Source: Ipomoea triloba (Eukaryota; Streptophyta; Magnoliopsida; Solanales; Convolvulaceae). Taken from it: a stretch of 64,000 nucleotides of DNA. The stretch's first letter is position 1. Every line of letters begins with the position of its first letter. The stretch is from positions 19,656,753 to 19,720,752 of the forward strand of contig NC_044919.1 in NCBI RefSeq assembly GCF_003576645.1. Direction: 5' to 3'. The notes beneath the pieces are model-generated. The model had not been told where the DNA came from, did no database searches, and saw only the letters and a list, made by a program, of their open reading frames with translations. This document shows positions 1-10,626 of the stretch, in pieces. A program made the position numbers and the translations under genes.

Positions 1-139
1 GCAATTACTTCTCGCGAGACGGCAACTAAGGAAAGGAAGGAAGAACTAAAGGTTTACTACTAGTTTTCATAGATTTTTGAGTTGTTCTTGTTTCTGTTCA
101 AGTTTTGAAGTGAAGAATTTACTTTGTATTAGCAGATTC

Positions 140-328
140 AGTCAGTGGACTATGCCTAATCTTGAGTGGATGACAAATGTGCATATTATGTACCAGTTGT
201 GATAAAAGTTGAAAGGGCAAAGTTGGAAAATATAAATATAGTGATGTTTATTTTTGGAAAGTGGACAATATTTTGGGACGGACAAAAAAGGAAGTAAGAC
301 AGGTAAAATGGGAACGGAGGGAGTAATA
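140..328. mobile_element. Stowaway-like MITE remnant
   Basis: Near 300-328 the sequence reads GGGAACGGAGGGAGTA, matching the end of plant Stowaway MITEs (CTCCCTCCGTCCC inverted) followed by a TA target. The inner repeat GTGGACAATATTTTGGGACGG is also typical of the family. The matching left terminus is not recognisable, so the left edge is approximate and the copy is truncated or diverged. Confidence 0.4.
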
Positions 329-387
329 TATAAGCTTGATCTCCCATATATCTTTCTCTTCAAGATTTGTCTTCCTTTCCCTTTTGC

Positions 388-397
388 CTATAAATAG
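388..397 (+). promoter_or_regulatory. TATA box of LTR E0
   Basis: CTATAAATAG is followed by a purine-rich stretch like a transcript leader. It is the likely U3/R promoter of the LTR. No other promoter element is recognised. Confidence 0.4.
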
Positions 398-925
398 ATG
401 GGTTGTGTGGGGAGGAAAAATCAGGAGAAGTGAGGAGAGAAATCAGTATAGTGTGGGAGAAGAAGTGATGAAGTGAAAGTGTTGGTTATTAAGTAAGTTT
501 TCTTGTTTTTCATAGCAAAATATTTCCATTAAGAGTTTAGCTATATTAAGACTTGAATGTGTTTTTAAACACAAAGGTGTTAGTAGGTTGATGGAAATGG
601 CTTTAGGTTTGAGTGAAAGGGAAGGGGATTGAATCCTAGCCTAAGTTTGAATGTTTTGGGCAGTTTCTTTTGAGAATATTTTGGTCTACAAGGGTAAGAT
701 TTCATGTTCACTAAAATTATTATTTACCCCATATATATGTATATTCGTATATGACTATGATATGCTATGAAAATTATGTGTTTTGCAAACTTATGTGCAT
801 TATAATGTCCATGTGATCACAAGTACATTTGCATATTGTGTATGATGATTCTTGAAATTTCAAGAATTGATTTTTACGAGTCAAACCCGTGTGTTGAGTA
901 AATACTTGGCTTCAAAAATTTTGAT

Positions 926-928
<3 letters not shown>

Positions 929-962
<34 letters not shown>
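929..962. repeat. (AT)n microsatellite
   Basis: An uninterrupted run of AT dinucleotides of about 34 bp inside the AT-rich middle of LTR E0. Confidence 0.9.
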
Positions 963-966
<4 letters not shown>

Positions 967-1865
967 ACTATGAAATTATTTCATGAATTTATATGTGGAG
1001 AAAAATATATTATTTGAGAAATATTGGAGAAAATCGATTTATGAAGAAATGATATATTTTTGGAAATTATATGTACATATTTGGTCTTGGAGGATAATGA
1101 TATTTGGTGCCGGTGTGAGCCGGAAATCTCACAACTTACCTATTGGAATTATATTCATTATGAAGAATGAATTGATTGATAATTGTGTGGGTTGAATCCC
1201 CCAATTTGGTTTATGAATTATGAAATTTGAGTATTGGTGTGGGTTGAATCCCCCAATTTAATTTTGGTTTGGCTTATGATGCCTAGTGGTGGTTATGTAG
1301 AGAGCTTAAAGACTCTCCACTATGTATTTAATCCTCCTTGACAAATATGTTATTTTTGGAAGAAAATTATATCTCCACATTATTTTGAAAAAGTATATTA
1401 TTATGAAAGATTATGAAATAAATTATATATATACGATTTTGGAAAAGAAGATGAGATTTTGGAAATATAAAATCCAAGCCTATATTTTACGGGGTGAAAT
1501 GGAACTTACTTAGCTTATGCTAATTTTGGGATATACACCCCTTTGTTTTTGTGTTAAAATGATTTTTGCAGGTGAACATGAATAGGATGGAAGTTGAGGT
1601 TGAGATCTACTCTATCTTAGAATAGACACCCTGGAAGTTTTAGCATTTTGAGAAATACCCGGTTGTATTGATTATTTCCAAATGTAGTAAGTTAGATTTT
1701 GGATTGTTATTTGATGTTGTAAGTTTAGCCTTAGCGTTTGGGTATAGGAAAGATACCTAAGCGTGGCTGTAACACCCATTTTTTTTTGGTTAGATGTATA
1801 AGCTTCCGCAATATATTATTAGTGATTTTGTAATAAATTTAAGACGTGAAAATTGGGGTGTTACA

Positions 1866-2206
1866 ATCACAGTTAATTGGATACAACCTAGTAGCTCGAC
1901 GGAGTATTAGGATATAAATGGAGCAATCATCACTATAATCAACTGAATCAGTGCTTAGGATGATTTGTTAATTATCTAATAGGTGAACCCAAATCCCTAG
2001 TCTTTTCTCAATTAGAACTTTTCTTAATTTTAAACTCATAAATATTCTTTTTATTCCGTGAATTTCTTTTATTCGTGTCTTGCTCTTATAAACAAAATTG
2101 GTTATTCAAAACAACAGTTAATTGTGTTCTTCGTGGGATCGACCCTGGAATACTCCAGGAATTTATACTGTGATTGACTCTGTGCGCTTGCAGAAAATAT
2201 CAATCA
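1866..2206 (+). repeat. Fragment of another gypsy-type LTR end
   Basis: Immediately after E0, the segment contains GTGGGATCGACCC near 2136-2148 and ends GTGCGCTTGCAG...CAATCA. The GTGGGATCGACCC word also occurs near the 3' end of the E3 LTR in this window and is common in Athila/Tat-type LTRs. No primer site follows, so this is an LTR fragment. E0 may have inserted into it. Confidence 0.35.
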
Positions 2207-2229
2207 TTAGACTCGATAAGTCCCAACCT

Positions 2230-2640
2230 CTGAAAATCTCGATCCACCCTCAAGTCCAAAGACGAGAACTTTGACTCCACCATACGGTGCAACTCCTAAA
2301 TCTATAAAAACACTAGGCCCACTAGCTGCGCAGAAGGAATGGGATCATGTTGCTCTTTTCTCCGGTTCTCTCGATCGATCTCATCTTCCTCATAACTGCT
2401 TTCCTCTTTTTCTTATCGCTTTCCACTTGCTCGGTTGCAGCTAGGGCCTTGATCTTCTTGCAAGGATTATGGTAGCGGTCAATGATTTCTCGCGTCAGGC
2501 GGCATCCTACACAATATGTGGGAGGTAATGTACTCATTTCCGTCTATCTGAAACAACCCAGAATGCCTGAGATTTAGAGCATTGAAAATTCCATGCGTTG
2601 GCTGCCTAGCTAGCTCCCTAGTTAGGCGGACTCCCTTTTT
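2230..2640 (-). pseudogene. Decayed accessory-protein fragment of a gypsy-type element
   Basis: Minus-strand translation gives GLFQIDGNEYITSH...RMPPDA, then in another frame EIIDRYHNPCKKIKAL. These match the C-terminal half of the accessory protein in E1 near 13530-13660 (GNEYITAH...RMPPDE, IDRYHIPYKRLKGL), so this is a second copy with at least one frameshift. The family resembles the putative plant transposon protein found in pol-less plant retroelements. Only the C-terminal part remains and it is not functional. Confidence 0.5.
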
Positions 2641-2699
2641 ATTTTTTTTTGAAAGAACTAACTCAAAACCATTCCGTAAGGCAAATTCGTTTTGGGGAC

Positions 2700-3310
2700 A
2701 GAAAGTTAAAACCAGTACGGTAGTAGATAGAGGAAAATATTTATAGAATGTACGCTTATTTTGAAAAATTTGACCCAATAAGGAAAAAGAGAGTGAAAGG
2801 TTTAAGGTTTAAGATTCAAGAACAACAATGGTTAAGAATAAAATCAAGAGTTATCAAGGCTACAACTTCGGAAATAAGGTTGTCACCTTGCACAGCATCG
2901 TTTCAAGCAGAAGATAAGAACGGGGTTTGAAAAGACAGAAAGGATTTCTCAACCAAGGGAATATCAAGTTCTCGTAAAGAAAAGAAAAGAAAAGAACTGG
3001 GCTTTGAGAAAAGATGGGGACGAGGATTAAAAGCACAGAAAGAGTTTTTCAACGATAGGGTATTCAGTTCTTCAAGGAAAATAAAGAAATTCAGTTTCGA
3101 AGGGAGATAAGAATGAGATTTAGAATAGATAGAAGGGATGTCTCAACGAAAGGATTGTTGGGATTGCAAGGAACAAAGAAGAATTCGGCCTTAAGAAGGA
3201 TAGGAAGTCTCTCGTCTTTAAGCGATTGCCTCGGCTTGACGATTTGGTCACGACGCTTAGATCAACTGACGGGTCTTGACTTTGCTTCTCACACAACTCC
3301 GAATCTAAAA
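2700..3310 (-). repeat. E2-related internal fragment
   Basis: Blocks such as GAAAATATTTATAG, AAGACAGAAAGGATTTCT and GACGATT.GATCAC.AC recur in the same order and orientation in the internal region of E2 (about 21370-21730). The fragment is non-coding. With the accessory-gene piece just below it, it looks like the remains of one minus-strand element. Confidence 0.45.
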
Positions 3311-3616
3311 TTCTCATAAGCTTTACTTCACATATTTCATATATAGACATATTTAAATATTTTTAAAGAAATATTTATACACATTACATACGGCACTTGA
3401 TATATATTTATATATATAAAGATATAACTGCATACATACATATGGTATTTTTAGTACATAACCATATGCTTATATACATGTATAATATAAATATCTATAT
3501 ACATATATACACGACACCACATGCATTATATATATATAAAGATACATAATAATAATAATAATAATAATAATTTATACATTCACATTCATCCATACGGCAT
3601 ATCATATATATATATA
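3311..3616. repeat. AT-rich simple sequence
   Basis: Low-complexity TATA/CATA sequence with an (AAT)n run near 3546-3571. No gene or element end is visible apart from the C1 LTR beginning at 3617. Confidence 0.7.
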
Positions 3617-4135
3617 TGTTGTATCCTGGATCGAGAAAGCTGGTAATAGCAACAATATCGCACGGTTGTGCTTTTGATATAGGCTGGTGTTTTTAGGAAG
3701 GAATAAGGAAATGGAATTATAATGTTCTGTGATGTGTCAACGGTGACATTGCCTTAAAAGCATTTAACGACTAGGGAATCGTATGCTCTCGATTAGCAAA
3801 CACAAAACCAAACACGTACTGCTCAGACTGTAAACTAAAGAGAGATGATATAATGTTCTGTGTTTGCTAATCGAGAGCATATGATTTCCTGGTCATTAAA
3901 TGGTTTTAAGGCAGTGTTACCGTTGACACGTCATAGAGCATTATAATTTCATTTCCTTATTCCTTCCTAAAAAACAAGCCTCTATCAAAAGCACAGCCGT
4001 GCGACATTATTGCTATTACCAGCTTTCTCGATCAAGGATACAACACTTAAAAGCATTTAACGACCAGGGAATCGTATGCTCTCGATTAGCAAACACAGAA
4101 CCAAACACGTACTGCTCAGACTGTAAACTAAAGAG
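3617..4135. repeat. Inverted and direct duplication inside the C1 LTR
   Basis: 3617 to about 3808 is repeated in inverted orientation at about 3855-4047, with arms of roughly 190 bp and about 90% identity by eye. The block at 3757-3845 recurs directly at 4046-4133. Landmarks are CGAGAAAGCTGGTAATAGCA and GCTCTCGATTAGCAAACAC in each copy. Confidence 0.85.
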
Positions 4136-4380
4136 GATGATGATGGACTGTTCTGTGTGTTTTGAGAATTGTAGGGGTTGCTATTTATAGTAAGGGGAAT
4201 AAAAAGTCCTTCACTTCTAGCCACAAATGAAGAGCACAAAATGCAAATTGAAGAGAAAAAGTGACACGTTGAAGCTCATAGCACTTCATGTGGACAAGGT
4301 GGTCACTGGTGATGATCCACAATATTAGGATGCAGAATAATTATGGTGGTCAAGCCTTTCTTCTTAATCATTTTCGAACA
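3617..4380 (-). repeat. C1 3' LTR, enlarged by a fold-back duplication
   Basis: On the minus strand the LTR starts TGTTCGAAAATG just after a purine tract and ends GGATACAACA. The same ending occurs at the 5' side of C1 (29135). A TATA box, CTATAAATAG, lies near 4178-4188 on the minus strand. The LTR holds an inverted copy of its own end plus a direct copy of an inner block; without these it would be about 480 bp. Confidence 0.7.
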
Positions 4381-4391
4381 ATCCCCCACAT
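4381..4391 (-). other. C1 polypurine tract
   Basis: Minus-strand TATGTGGGGGAT abuts the TGTT start of the 3' LTR, as expected for a copia plus-strand priming site. Confidence 0.6.
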
Positions 4392-5142
4392 AGTTAAGAA
4401 GTAAAGCGATAATAGAAGAACGTCTAAGCGGAACACAAGAATTGATTTTAGTATTAGTGCATGTAGCTTGAACTGATATGTGTAACACTAAGTAATTTCT
4501 TCCCTGTGAGTGAGATGCCTCTTGAAATCACAGGTCAGGCAAATTTTGAACTCAAGCATTCACATCAACTCTAATCTTTTAAGGTTCTACACAGTCAAAC
4601 TCTTTGACTATTAGAAATCCCTATTAAGTCTAACCTCACATAGACTTTTGACTCTGTCAAGTCTATCTCAACATAGACCACTCATAGAAGGCTACAAAGT
4701 AAGTTATGGTTACTCATATCAAAAACTTTTGGTTTAAGTCTTTCCATGATTTCGTTTGACCACGAAGTGGTATCCATCATGAATTATTTACCTCATTGGT
4801 TTTAAACACATTTCCCTTGATGTTTTAAGGATGGCTTTTCGATTTAAGCCTTTTGCGAGAGGGAGCTGGAGCTGGACACATGTCTGACTCTTATGTGTTT
4901 TTTCTTCCTATTGTAGACACTTTTTTTTGCAACACAAATCGCAGTTTGGGAGTCACAATGTATAGGAACAGAGGGAGCTGGACTCCCCATAATGGCATGT
5001 TTGCCAATAAATTTCTTAGCCACTCAGCTTCTTGGCTAGCTAAATCTAGAGCTATGAACTCTGCTTCCATTGTCGACCTAGAAATACATGACCGTTTAGT
5101 CGATTTCCAAGATATAGTAGCTCCACACATAATGAATACATA
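4391..5142 (-). pseudogene. C1 pol C-terminus: copia RNase H
   Basis: Minus-strand 5130-4891 encodes [19 protein letters not shown] followed by MEAEFIAL, the strongly conserved RNase H end of Ty1/copia pol, where the enzyme removes the RNA template during cDNA synthesis. The upstream part of the domain ([10 protein letters not shown]) lies at 16567-16680, on the far side of E1. E1 inserted between these two blocks. Below 4891 the frame decays into 3' untranslated sequence. Not functional. Confidence 0.85.
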
Positions 5143-7313
5143 TGTGATACCCCGGATTTAATTCAAGCCTTGGAACCCGGCAATTATTTCTACCTTGTAA
5201 TTAATTTAATTTAATTGGGCTCCGTTCTTTTAATAAAGATATATTTCCTATTCTGAGTTATTTATTTAATCAAAGGGCCCAAATCCTTGATTTAATTTTT
5301 ATAAGAGATTTTCTTCATTTGGACCTTTTTATTCCTTATAAGTAAATAAATTATTTAATGGCCCAATCTTTGAAGGACCATGTTTATACTCATTAAATTA
5401 ATATTGAATGTAGATGACCCATTTCTTATACATAAGCCCATGTCTTATTTTAACACATGATACATATATTGTGCATGTAATGATTTTCATCCACTCATAT
5501 GAAAAGCCTTGTACTAATAATTCCTAGCTCTTTCCTTTTCCTGCAAAACACATTCCCTTCCACTCTTTCACCCCTTAAGAACCCTAAGCATACCCTACCC
5601 TTCATTTCTTCAAGCTTTCAAATCAAGATTGCTCTTTTAGGGACCATAGCACTTGGGTAAGTATTTCTCCTTAGGAAGACTTCATCTCTCATCATGATTT
5701 CATAGTCTTTTATAAGTTCTCATTATATTCTTTTGGAGATCTTTCTTTGGGAAAAAGGTGATCAAGAAGGTGGTGGTGGCTTGTGAGGTTGAGCCTAGTG
5801 TTGGAGATTGCTTGGTTTGATTAGAGCTTCAAGAGATAATCACCCATGTCTCACTAAACCTATTTTACTCATGATCTATGTATATGACTTGGTGTTTGGA
5901 ATCCTGTGAATTTCTTGGGGTTTATAGCCTTTGTTTTGATGATTTGTGAATCTATATTGTGGATTATTGGACTTGTGTTCATTATCCTTTGTATCTTGAT
6001 GAGTATAAGTAATTCTTGTTATCGATTCCATGTATTATTTGGCTTCTGAGATGTGTAATATGTGCAATCTAATCATATTTCGTATTCTGGAAATGAGTAT
6101 CGTGCATTGTGTTCTGGTCTGGGAATTGGTGTGTTGGGGTTACTCTTGCGGTGCATTCTAGCGGTATAATGTGTCCCGCTAGAGTTTTCCGCAAGGTGAC
6201 GGTGGTGTGTTGTGGCGGAAGGAGGGGATCCGCCAGGGTGTGCCGTGGCCTTCGTGCGGTGTAGGGTGACGAAACAAGGCGTTCCGACGTGAGGTTCCGT
6301 TAGAAGGGGCGGGCAGGTGCGGCGGTGCAGGGCGTTCTGCCAGTCTGTTCCACTAGTGTATTCTCGGTTCTATTTCCAAAAGCTATTTCGTGATCTGTTG
6401 GCTTCGTTATTCATTTCTGATTCTGGAACATGCCTTGAATATGTTGTTGAGTATTCCACTTTGGTTATTTAGTATTTATTCATGTCTTTTGGTTCATTAT
6501 CTTGGATTGTGGAGTTACTATTGTTGGTTTATTCCTTGGCTATTGTCTTAACATATATACTGTGTTCATTTCCTGAGTTGAGAACTGTTGGTAGAATAAT
6601 TCTTGGGGGAATGAGTCTGAGGTTGGTATGTGGAGACATTGAGTCTTTTGAGTATCTCTTGGCTTGTTGAGGGTGAACTAACTGTGGGCTTTGTGCCTCT
6701 GTGGAACTAACTGTGGTTTGGTTGGTTTCTTTGTGATTATTCTGTTGAAGTTATGATTTAGTTGGTATCTCGTTATAGAGTCGTTGTCTTGCATATTCGT
6801 TATTGGATATTGGATTCATTTGGAAGAGTCTTGGTTTGTGACTTATTCAGCTTGTTGTTGTTGAGTCTCTGATTTAAATAAAGAACAATTCTTTGGTGCG
6901 TATATTCTATACGTGTGTGCAAACCTATTTACAACCATATTATACGATGTATTTTCTCATGAGTGTGAGTGGTTGATTGCTTAGCATTCTTTCGCTAATG
7001 TTTGCTTAAACTGTTTCCCAGGTATGGAGTAGTCTGAGCCGAAAGCGGGATAGAGATAGATCTCTTATGTGCAATGCTTAGACTAGTGTTGTTTTAGACG
7101 TTTTGGGCCTATGTGCCTTAGTTTATGGATTCTGTATTGACTATTACAACTGTCTTGTCTTTTGGTTTGATTTTTTGGATTTTAGCCTATGCATCTAGAG
7201 TTGAATTTTCTAGATGTGGCATGACACCCGTTTATGTTTTAAGTATGCTTCCGCTTTGTTATCATGTTAGTCCTGAGATTGGTAGTTTTTATGTTAAGTT
7301 ATGCCTATCTCAG
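5143..7313 (+). repeat. E1 5' LTR
   Basis: Matches 14255-16542 throughout apart from indels. The TATA position reads TATATGAAAAG against TATATAAAAAG in the 3' LTR. A donor-like GGGTAAGT lies at 5656-5661 and an acceptor-like TTTCCCAG at 7014-7021. A GC-rich hairpin island spans about 6140-6360. The last 24 bp present in the 3' LTR are missing just before the primer site. Confidence 0.85.
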
Positions 7314-7314
7314 T

Positions 7315-7327
7315 TGGTATCAGAGCC
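7315..7327 (+). other. E1 primer-binding site (initiator Met-tRNA)
   Basis: TGGTATCAGAGCC is the standard complement of the 3' end of plant initiator methionine tRNA. It directly follows the shortened 5' LTR. Confidence 0.9.
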
Positions 7328-7599
7328 TGTGTTGAGGTCTAAGTAGGGATCCAGGGCTTGAACACTTGAGACTCTAGGACTTGATCAGTAGAAGTTATGG
7401 GAAAACGTGACTCCTAGGATGTATGAGAATAAGGACTCGCGGTGAGGACTTGTTTTAATTACTTGTATGTTATTTGTACTTGTTTTATCTTGTCTGCTTG
7501 TCTTGTTGTGGGCGTGTTCTTACTTCTACTTGCGCCATTTGGGAAGGCCGACCGTAGTGCCACGCATCCCTCATAGCTCGTATACCTTTTGTAGCAATC

Positions 7600-8233
7600 A
7601 TGGTGTCGCCTAGGAGACGTGAGGATGTTCCGGACGTGCCGTTCGGCGAGCAGCTGATGTAGAATCTCCAGTAGCTGACATAGATTTCGCAGTTCTTAGG
7701 AAACGCGATGGTTCAGAACAATCAGCGTGGATAGCCAGACCTAGTTCAGAGGGTGGCAGGGCAGCACCCACCCTTCTTCGCAGGGCAGGAGGACCCGGTG
7801 GTACTCGAGGAGTGGATTCGCTCCTTTGACAAGATCCTAGAGGTGGTGGAGTGCCAAGAGGGCTGGCGTGTCGAGATGGCAAGTTTTTACTTGCAGCAGG
7901 AGGCCGACCTCTAGTAGGTCCATGAGGGTCCGATGATGAGGCAGGAACCCGGTTTCGGATGGGAGACCTTCAAGGACAAGATGCGCGTTCGCTTTTACCC
8001 CGCGCACGTGAAGGCAGCTATGCAGGAGAAGTTCTTACACCCCAAGCAAACTCCTCAGTCAGTTCGGGAGTATCATAAGCGTTTTCTTGAGTTGGCTCGT
8101 TTCACCCCTGTGTTGGTTCCGATAGAGGAGAGCAAGATTGAGAGGTTCGTGGCCGGATTGAACTGGGATACCCACATGGCATTGGTTGTATTCAAGTTCC
8201 GTAAGTTGAGTGAGGCCTACAGCAGTGCGACAC
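7600..8233 (+). pseudogene. E1 gag, N-terminal part
   Basis: From the ATG at 7600 one frame runs to the solo-LTR insertion at 8234. It encodes a Ty3/gypsy Retrotrans_gag capsid region (EEWIRSFDKILEVVEC, FKDKMRVRFYP, VREYHKRFLELARF, IERFVAGLNWD). The protein would form the particle in which cDNA is made. Six in-frame stops, all TAG, lie at 7660, 7672, 7681, 7732, 7912 and 7915. The last two replace the WW of the family motif EADLWW; the others fit glutamine CAG. No indel is needed, so decay is by point change. Confidence 0.85.
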
Positions 8234-9447
8234 TGTAATACCCCGAAATATTTTCTACTAAAAGTTCCTTTTTTTTTTTTTAGAAAAAAGGGGGAAGGTT
8301 TAAATTTTATTTTATTCTAAGGCATTGGCATGCTCGAGTTATGATTCATAGATATTTCAGAATAATTTTTGCTAGTACGTACCGGTCACGAACCGTAAAG
8401 TTTTTAGGAGTATGTGTTCTGTCCCGTTTGTCCTAGGAAGTGGGTTATCAGGCACCATACTATTAACCTTGAATTTCCTATTTAATTAAATTAGCCCGTA
8501 GCAGTGAAAATTTATTTTGATCGTAGCATGGCTATATTTCGCGGTGTACCGAACCTTGCCCAATTTTGAGATTTAGTCTGGGATAAATTTTTGGTTTCAA
8601 AAATTATTCTATCTAGATTATTATATACCGAGAATTCATCTGTTTTAATCCCGGTCAGTCTAGCTAAGATATTTTTCAAGACTTAACCACAAGCTAGTGA
8701 CACTTGTCACAATCTTTACCACATGTTTAGGTAAGACTAGTCAACCAAGTGAGGAGTAGGATTATAGAGCATTTTTTTCCCCTTTCTTCCTCACTTGGCC
8801 GAAATCACAAGAGGAGAAGAGAGAGAGAGATCATCATCTTCTTCCTTAAGAGCTCCACCTTCCATAGCCAAAAATTTCTTCACAAGTCTCAAGCTATTCG
8901 ATAAAACTCTAATTTTATTCGGTAGAAAGCTTTATTTTCCTTCCTAGACCTTGAATCTAAGTATAGTTTCTTAATATTTGTTGCTATAATGTTAAATTTT
9001 CTCTTAGGGTTTTGAGTGAAAATTTGGGGAAAAGATTCAAGATTCCTCCTACGGTGTTAGTACACTCCCAAAAGGTAAGGAATCCCTTAAGTAGGTTAAG
9101 GTCACTTGAAATTAGATAATTGCTAGTTTATTTGAAATATGATGAGTTTTAGGTGAAATTATTATGTACATGTTTGTATGTATAATATATATGTAATTGT
9201 ATTTTACATAATATATATGTACAAAATGTCGTGTTGGTGAGATGTGGTTATTAATGTGCCTAAATGTCTAAATTAAAAATACTATGTATATTACATAGTG
9301 TATGTACGTACGTGTAAGTATAATAATATATATTATATGCGTATTATGTATGTATGTATAAGTAATATAAGATGTTGTGTTATGTATATATATGGTATGT
9401 ATGTTAACCGGGTATATATATATGTAGGAGTATTATGGGAAATTTAT

Positions 9448-9449
9448 AT

Positions 9450-9484
<35 letters not shown>
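9448..9484. repeat. (TA)n microsatellite
   Basis: An uninterrupted TA dinucleotide run of about 37 bp in the AT-rich middle of solo LTR A. Confidence 0.9.
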
Positions 9485-9488
<4 letters not shown>

Positions 9489-10626
9489 TGTGTACTTTAT
9501 GTAAGTATGCCTAAATGTGTCAGGTGTTATGTTGTATGCATATATACATATATGTAGTGTTATGTACATATATAATGTGATGATGGAAATTGTGGGATAG
9601 TTACACTTTATTACCATAGTGTATGGTAATTAGTGTACTATCAAAATGTTTTGAGAAACAAAACTTTTGGACTAGGTTAAGAGTATTGATTGATTTCAAG
9701 TTGGGACTTGCTTTTGTTGAATATGTCCAAAAAGTGATTTTGACTCAAGGAAGATGAGGAAGAAGGAAAAATGTTTTCAAACCCTTAGTTTCTAGTAAAG
9801 TTGAGGAGGACCTTGATTAGCCTTCGTGTGACTTAAAGTGCCCTTGCCCAAGGTTGTTATATATAGTATGATCATTCATACGGAAGGGCGAAGTCTATTC
9901 GCCGAGTACTATATAACTCTTTAGGATGAGGAATTCCTGCGGGGGTGTACACACTTAAAGTATAGTTACTTTAGGAAGTCCGGGTAGGTGTCGTTTTTGT
10001 GGACCTAGTAGGGCCAGCTAGGGATCATTCTAACGAACCTTACATCCAAGGGATCTATGTTAGACCGGGGGATGACCACTGAACCCGAGTTCGATGACCC
10101 AAGTGGTCAGAGAGGGAGTTAAGAGAATACTCCAAAGGCCTCACGCTTTCAACAAAGAAACTAAGTGGAAAATTTTGTATGAAAATGTAGTTACTCTGTA
10201 GCTACGCTAAAGAGGGATGTGATGATTGTATAAGCGAAAAAAGGGTGTCGGTGAACCCTCTTTGAGATAAAAGTCGGTGGAATTTCCCGTTGAGGAAGAT
10301 TTTCAAGTACATGACTGTGATTAAACGTGAAGTTCATAATTTTCCACTACTTGCTTATATGCGTAGATGATTATTGATGGGTCGAATAATACATTTCTTG
10401 GTAAGTAATCACTTATCAAAAGAACTTAGACTATTTTTCAATTCTCATTTATTATTGGTGCAAACTATACTTGATAACTCGTTTGCAAGTAAAGTATCAA
10501 TGTAGAGTAAGGGTAATAAAGGTTTTTAAATGCCTGCTTTGTAAAACCTTTATTTAATTTTAGGTGACCCACGGATCCCCTTACTTAGCCGTCGCGTTAA
10601 CTACACTTCATTGTGTTACCTACAGA

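Larger units (their letters stand above)
1..1865 (+). repeat. E0: downstream part of a gypsy-type LTR
   Basis: The block ends in GGGGTGTTACA, the terminus used by the other gypsy-type LTRs here, and about 100 bp before that end it has the hairpin plus GTGGC flank shared with E1, E2 and the solo LTRs. A TATA box lies at 388-397. A donor-like AAGGGTAAG near 690 and an acceptor-like TTTTTGCAG near 1572 bracket an AT-rich interval. There is no coding content. The upstream edge is outside the window, so this may be a solo LTR or the end of a full element. Strand is inferred from the hairpin and terminus. Confidence 0.5.
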
